A stretch of DNA of 9,479 nucleotides, from NCBI GenBank assembly GCA_009775195.1, contig VSPF01000115.1, forward strand, positions 1 to 9,479, read 5' to 3'. A program made the translations under genes and the position numbers. Under the pieces are notes generated by a model, which saw nothing but the letters and a program-made list of their open reading frames with translations, was not told the DNA's origin and did not search any database. Origin of the DNA: Muribaculaceae bacterium. GTDB taxonomy: Bacteria; Bacteroidota; Bacteroidia; Bacteroidales; Muribaculaceae. Shown here piece after piece: positions 5,965 through 9,479 of the stretch; position 1 is the stretch's first letter, and each line of letters opens with the position of its first letter.

Positions 5965-7023
5965 ATGCCAACAGCACTAATAACCGGTATAACAGGTCAG
6001 GATGGTTCCTATTTAGCGGAATTCCTGCTTTCGAAGGGCTATGAAGTCCATGGTATTATACGTAGGAGTTCAAGTTTTAACACGGGAAGGATAGAGCATC
6101 TCTATCTTGACGAATGGGTAAAGGACATGCACAACAAGCGTCTCCTGCACCTGCACTATGGCGACATGACCGACTCTTCGTCGCTAATCCGTGTTATCAA
6201 CCTTGTCAAACCTGATGAAATATATAACCTTGCCGCACAAAGCCATGTAAAGGTATCGTTCGATGTTCCCGAGTACACGGCCGATGCCGATGCCATCGGT
6301 GTGTTGCGACTGTTGGAAGCTGTCCGCATCCTCGGCCGCGAGAAGCAAACACGTATATACCAGGCATCTACGTCAGAACTTTTTGGCAAGGTACAAGAAA
6401 TTCCCCAACGCGAAACCACGCCTTTCTATCCGCGTTCGCCTTATTCGGTGGCAAAGCTATATGCTTTCTGGATAATAAAGAACTATCGCGAAAGTTATGG
6501 CATGTATGCGGTCAACGGCATCTTGTTCAATCATGAGTCAGAGCGTCGCGGCGAAAACTTTGTGACTCGCAAGATTACGCTGGCTGCCGCACGTATAGCT
6601 GTCGGTAAACAAGAAAAACTATACCTTGGTAATCTTGATGCACGCCGCGATTGGGGGTATGCCCCTGACTATGTGGAGTGTATGTGGCTGCTCCTGCAAC
6701 AACAAGAGCCTGACGACTATGTGATTGCCACCGGCGAATACCATACTGTGCGCGAATTTGCCACTCTCGCTTTCCGCCGGGTGGGTATCGACCTCGACTG
6801 GCAAGGCGCGGGCCTTGATGAAAAAGGCATAGACCGGGCCACAGGCAAAGTGCTTGTAGAGGTAGACCCGCGCTTCTTCCGTCCGGCAGAGGTAGAGCAG
6901 CTTCTCGGCGACCCGGCAAAGGCTCGTGAGAAACTTGGTTGGAACCCTCGTAAAACCTCGTTTGAAGAACTTGTCAACCGCATGGTCGACAGCGATGTAA
7001 AGCTTATAAACAATGATAAATAA
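5965..7023 (+). CDS. gmd: GDP-mannose 4,6-dehydratase
   Basis: Catalyses GDP-D-mannose to GDP-4-keto-6-deoxy-D-mannose, the first committed step towards GDP-L-fucose, in the cytoplasm using NADP as internal redox cofactor. 352 residues, normal for the family. The N-terminal Rossmann motif is TGITGQDG (G8, G11, G14), followed by GIIRRSSSFNTGRI, the conserved NADP-binding stretch of GMDs. Catalytic residues by comparison with the E. coli enzyme are T136 and E138 (STSELFG), Y160 and K164 (YSVAK). The substrate-binding NHESERRGENFVTRKI and LGNLDARRDWGYAPDYVE blocks are present. Its last codons overlap the start of fcl by 11 nt, which suggests coupled translation. All catalytic residues are intact. 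Confidence 0.97.
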   Translation: MPTALITGITGQDGSYLAEFLLSKGYEVHGIIRRSSSFNTGRIEHLYLDEWVKDMHNKRLLHLHYGDMTDSSSLIRVINLVKPDEIYNLAAQSHVKVSFDVPEYTADADAIGVLRLLEAVRILGREKQTRIYQASTSELFGKVQEIPQRETTPFYPRSPYSVAKLYAFWIIKNYRESYGMYAVNGILFNHESERRGENFVTRKITLAAARIAVGKQEKLYLGNLDARRDWGYAPDYVECMWLLLQQQEPDDYVIATGEYHTVREFATLAFRRVGIDLDWQGAGLDEKGIDRATGKVLVEVDPRFFRPAEVEQLLGDPAKAREKLGWNPRKTSFEELVNRMVDSDVKLINNDK

Positions 7024-8089
7024 AGACGATAAAATCTACGTTGCCGGTCATCGCGGACTTGTAGGGTCGGCTATTATGGCTAATCTGAAGCAGCGTGGAT
7101 ATACCAATGTCATAGGGCGCACACATGCCGAGCTCGACCTTCTCGACCCCGTAGCCGTGGCAAAGTTTTTCGACCAGGAGCGTCCTGTTGCAGTCGTACT
7201 TGCCGCTGCGCATGTTGGCGGCATTATGGCAAACTCGAAGTATCGTGCCGATTTCATACTCCAGAACCTGGGTATACAGCAAAATGTAATCGGTAACGCC
7301 TTCCGTACGGGCGTAAAACACCTTTTATTCCTTGGTTCGACCTGCATATATCCACGCGAGGCTCCTCAGCCCATACCGGAGGAAGCCCTGTTGACCTCGC
7401 CCCTCGAGTACACCAACGAGCCATATGCCATAGCCAAGATAGCCGGGCTCAAAATGTGCGAGTCGCTCAACTTGCAATATGGTACTGATTATGTTGCCGT
7501 CATGCCCACCAATCTCTACGGCCCCAACGACAACTTCCATCTCGAAAACAGCCACGTGCTGCCGGCAATGCTCCGCAAGGTACATCTTGCCAAGCTGCTT
7601 GGCGAAGGGCGCCTCGACGAGGTGCGTGCCGACTTGGCAAAGCGTCCGGTTTCAGGTCTCGGTGCCGATGCGACTGAGGAGCAGATTAAGGCACGTCTTG
7701 CCGATTTCGGCATATATCCAAATCTTGTAAAACTCTGGGGTACAGGCTCTCCGCTGCGTGAATTTTTGTGGAGCGAGGACATGGCCGATGCATGCGTGCA
7801 TATTTTATTGAATGTCAGCTTTAAAGATATCATAAAAGACCGCAAGGGCGATATCCGTAATACCCATATCAACATAGGCACCGGCAAAGAACTTAACATT
7901 GCGCAGCTTGCCGAACTTGTGGCTGACGCAGTAGGCTTTAGCGGCACTATAGAGTGGGATTCGAGCAAGCCCGACGGCACGATGCGCAAACTTTGTTCGG
8001 TCGACAGGCTCCACAGCCTCGGATGGCACCACACAGTAGAGCTGCCCGAAGGCATACAACGTCTATACGACTGGTATAAAAGAAATTAA
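7013..8089 (+). CDS. fcl: GDP-L-fucose synthase (GDP-4-keto-6-deoxymannose 3,5-epimerase-4-reductase)
   Basis: Completes GDP-L-fucose synthesis: it epimerises C3 and C5 of the Gmd product and reduces the C4 keto group with NADPH. 358 residues against about 320 in E. coli. The Rossmann motif is GHRGLVGS (G12, G15, G18). The catalytic set is S109 and C111 in GSTCIYP, and Y138 and K142 in YAIAK. The family block GPNDNFHLENSHVLPA follows. The extra length is mainly a charged insert at about residues 197-236 (GEGRLDEV ... TEEQIKARL). I recall similar longer forms in Bacteroidetes, so this is not damage. The ATG at 7013 lies inside the end of gmd in another frame; the overlap and shared pathway support one operon. 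The product feeds fucosylation of capsule, O-antigen or surface glycoproteins. Confidence 0.97.
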   Translation: MINKDDKIYVAGHRGLVGSAIMANLKQRGYTNVIGRTHAELDLLDPVAVAKFFDQERPVAVVLAAAHVGGIMANSKYRADFILQNLGIQQNVIGNAFRTGVKHLLFLGSTCIYPREAPQPIPEEALLTSPLEYTNEPYAIAKIAGLKMCESLNLQYGTDYVAVMPTNLYGPNDNFHLENSHVLPAMLRKVHLAKLLGEGRLDEVRADLAKRPVSGLGADATEEQIKARLADFGIYPNLVKLWGTGSPLREFLWSEDMADACVHILLNVSFKDIIKDRKGDIRNTHINIGTGKELNIAQLAELVADAVGFSGTIEWDSSKPDGTMRKLCSVDRLHSLGWHHTVELPEGIQRLYDWYKRN

Positions 8090-8100
8090 AAAATAATACA

Positions 8101-8754
8101 ATGAAAGTCCACAATTTTGCAGAGCATCCGTCGCTTGTGAGCCAGTACCTGGCCGAAATGCGCGATATAAATATACAGGGCGACCGCCTTCGTTTTCGTC
8201 GCAATCTCGAACGCCTCGGCGAAATCTTTGCTTATGAAATCAGCAAGACTCTTACATATAAGACCGTGCCTGTCGGCACCCCCCTCGGTGTAGAGGCGCA
8301 GTGCCAGGTGCTGGGCGAACCCATCGTGCTGGCTACTATTTTCAGGGCCGGTGTACCATTTCATTCGGGATTTCTACGCTACTTCGACAATGCCGAAAAT
8401 GCCTTTGTATCAGCCTATCGCAAATACAAGGAAAAAGAAAATTTCGATATTTGTATAGAATATCTTGCCTCGCCGCACCTCGATGGCAAGACACTTATAC
8501 TTGTCGACCCGATGCTTGCAACCGGTGCATCGATGGAGCTTAGTTATCGCGCCCTGCTTACCAAGGGAAATCCCGGCAAACTGCATATAGCATCTGTAAT
8601 CGCGTCGAAAAAAGCTGTCGATTATCTCAACAGCGTGTTACCCGACGATGTCGAATTGTGGGTCGGTGTCATTGATGACCAGATAAATGCTCACAGTTAT
8701 ATTGTTCCCGGTCTCGGCGATGCCGGCGACCTGGCTTACGGAACGAAAGAATAA
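8101..8754 (+). CDS. upp: Uracil phosphoribosyltransferase
   Basis: Converts uracil and PRPP to UMP in pyrimidine salvage; cytoplasmic. 217 residues, slightly longer than the ~208 of E. coli Upp. The PRPP-binding motif is LILVDPMLATGAS (D136 to S144). The uracil-binding C-terminal signature YIVPGLGDAGDLAYGT is intact. The upstream IFRAGVPFHSGFL block matches the family's ILRAGLGM-type segment. It starts 11 nt after the fcl stop with no terminator between, so it is the last gene of the operon. Pairing with GDP-fucose genes has no direct biochemical reason beyond shared nucleotide metabolism; it may be co-expressed only for position. Confidence 0.96.
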   Translation: MKVHNFAEHPSLVSQYLAEMRDINIQGDRLRFRRNLERLGEIFAYEISKTLTYKTVPVGTPLGVEAQCQVLGEPIVLATIFRAGVPFHSGFLRYFDNAENAFVSAYRKYKEKENFDICIEYLASPHLDGKTLILVDPMLATGASMELSYRALLTKGNPGKLHIASVIASKKAVDYLNSVLPDDVELWVGVIDDQINAHSYIVPGLGDAGDLAYGTKE

Positions 8755-8794
8755 GAGACTGTATGTCAAACTCCATGAGTATTCATGGGGTGGT

Positions 8795-8950
8795 ATGAAC
8801 AATAAAGAAAAGAGTATCCTTGGAGTGGATGCCGTATATATACAAGGCGACCTCTCCGAGGTCATGTTGCTATGGTATAGCGTATTACCCCACCAAATTA
8901 TGGTGGGGTTAACTACAATTATGTCCTCTCCGAGTACTTGCGAAACTTGA
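8795..8950 (+). CDS. Possible 51-residue small ORF, no recognised family
   Basis: The ATG at 8795 opens a 51-codon frame beginning MNNKEKSILGVDAV and ending SSPSTCET. No domain, signal peptide or strong hydrophobic segment is visible, and there is no clear ribosome binding site. It spans two of the hairpins in this gap, which argues that the bases are kept for structure, or not at all, rather than for coding. It may be a gene remnant. Confidence 0.12.
   Translation: MNNKEKSILGVDAVYIQGDLSEVMLLWYSVLPHQIMVGLTTIMSSPSTCET
8887..8909. terminator. Hairpin between convergent upp and the PepSY-like gene, probable bidirectional terminator
   Basis: ACCCCACCA (8887-8895) and TGGTGGGGT (8901-8909) form a perfect 9-bp stem with loop AATTA. 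It is the most stable hairpin in the 207-nt gap where upp and the minus-strand gene converge. Neither strand has a good T-run after it, so termination efficiency is uncertain. Two weaker hairpins lie upstream at 8771-8790 and 8849-8863. Confidence 0.45.
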
Positions 8951-8961
8951 ATTGAATAAGT

Positions 8962-9435
8962 TTACTCGTTTTCCATTTTTACTCCTTTGAACTGGCCGAG
9001 GAGGTTGAAGCGTAGTTCGATGTCGTCGGAGAGTCCGATGTCGTAGCCGGCATTGCGCTTGCGTATGCTTACGATGTCTACGCCGCTATAGTTATTGGCA
9101 ACATACTTACGTATTGCTTGTGGTATAAGGCCCTCGGGTACGGCTTTTTTACCGCAATCTACCGATGTCCATTTGCCCTTGTTGGAAAATTCGATAGTAG
9201 TGCCATTGGTAAGGCGTACATCGTAGTCAGTCTTTTTCAACAGGTGCCTGTCTACTTTTATAAGGCTCACTTTAGCCTTGGGGAAATATTCAGTGAGCAT
9301 CTGCTGTGCCTCTTCGGGCAGATTCTCACGCTTGACTACATAACTGTCGATAAAGGCGAAAGCCGAACTTGCCGAGAGTATTACGGCAAGGAGGATAAAT
9401 ATTATTTTTAGGTATAGGCGGTTGATGCGCCCAAT
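8962..9435 (-). CDS. PepSY-like (DUF2874) periplasmic protein, start codon unclear
   Basis: Two PepSY-like repeats of the PF11396 type: LPEEAQQMLTEYFPKAKV ... TTIEFSNKGKWTSVDC, then VPEGLIPQAIRKYV ... DIELRFNLLGQF. Bacteroidales carry many such small exported proteins; their function is poorly known, though PepSY-type domains are linked to peptidase inhibition. The only in-frame ATG (9298-9300) falls inside the first repeat, so it cannot be the true start. The frame stays open to 9450 and upstream encodes a good signal peptide: a basic stretch GRINRLYLK, core IIFILLAVILSASS, then AFA before FIDSYVVKRE. No ATG, GTG or TTG precedes it. The start given here is an ATT (9433-9435; 157 residues), chosen because it leaves the whole n-region intact. 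Alternatives are ATC at 9424-9426, the CTA at 9409-9411, or a mutated start codon. Confidence 0.8.
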   Translation of the reverse strand: MGRINRLYLKIIFILLAVILSASSAFAFIDSYVVKRENLPEEAQQMLTEYFPKAKVSLIKVDRHLLKKTDYDVRLTNGTTIEFSNKGKWTSVDCGKKAVPEGLIPQAIRKYVANNYSGVDIVSIRKRNAGYDIGLSDDIELRFNLLGQFKGVKMENE

Positions 9436-9451
9436 GTTAGTCGGTTGATGC
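9415..9451. repeat. Short imperfect direct repeat in front of the PepSY-like gene
   Basis: TAGGCGGTTGATGC (9415-9428) and TAGTCGGTTGATGC (9438-9451) match at 13 of 14 bases with a 23-bp pitch. They straddle the region where the start codon should be. A 23-bp slippage duplication, not a multiple of three, could have disturbed the start. They could equally be regulator half-sites about two helical turns apart. Confidence 0.4.
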
Positions 9452-9459
9452 TAAACGTA
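9452..9459 (-). promoter_or_regulatory. Possible -7 box for the PepSY-like gene
   Basis: On the minus strand TACGTTTA matches TAnnTTTG at all but the last fixed base. It would place transcription start near 9445, just upstream of the signal-peptide codons. The -33 box would lie at or beyond the window end and cannot be checked. Confidence 0.25.
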
Positions 9460-9479
9460 TTGGCACATTATTCATCAGT

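Noticed and set aside
7516..8055. 179-codon open frame on the minus strand
   Set aside because: It is fully antisense to fcl, Ser/Arg/Pro-rich with no motif; a codon-bias shadow.
8755..8790. Resemblance of GAGACTGTATGTCAAACTC to some insertion-sequence ends
   Set aside because: No matching inverted end, no transposase and no target duplication were found in the window.

Overview
The window looks like chromosomal DNA of a Bacteroidales bacterium, quite possibly Muribaculaceae-like, although the family is a guess. Three things point there. Several starts are preceded by the Bacteroidetes-type promoter (a TTTG-like -33 box and TAnnTTTG at -7), and clear Shine-Dalgarno sites are mostly absent. 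The protein families (DUF1460 amidase, PepSY-like DUF2874 protein, beta-helix lipoprotein) are typical of the order. The GDP-fucose synthase carries an insert that I recall from Bacteroidetes homologues.

Layout. Positions 91-1323 (+) encode a serine beta-lactamase-like lipoprotein. It converges on an AraC-family regulator at 1341-2270 (-). A 128-nt divergent gap separates the regulator from a lipoprotein with an Ig-like domain and a beta-helix at 2399-3805 (+), which ends at a strong intrinsic terminator (3822-3865). About 545 nt without a convincing gene follow (3866-4411). This stretch is AT-rich and holds seven exact matches to TT[A/T]TC[A/T]ACA, a DnaA-box-like 9-mer, plus a 54-nt tract with only 5 G/C bases. 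I read it as a candidate replication origin (oriC), the most notable item here. On its right edge a perfect 11-bp inverted repeat overlaps a well-formed promoter.

That promoter appears to drive a tightly packed + strand operon: a DUF1460 NlpC/P60-type amidase (4412-5284), a HAD phosphatase (5294-5938), gmd (5965-7023), fcl (7013-8089) and upp (8101-8754). Gaps are 9, 26, -11 and 11 nt. Gmd and Fcl together convert GDP-mannose to GDP-L-fucose for surface glycans and glycoproteins. Upp salvages uracil. The amidase acts on cell-wall fragments outside the cytoplasm. The HAD enzyme's substrate is unknown.

A short gap with three hairpins (8755-8961) separates upp from a convergent PepSY-like periplasmic protein on the minus strand. 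Its signal peptide is encoded in frame, but no ATG, GTG or TTG lies in front of it. No rRNA, tRNA, CRISPR array, intact insertion sequence or phage gene was seen.
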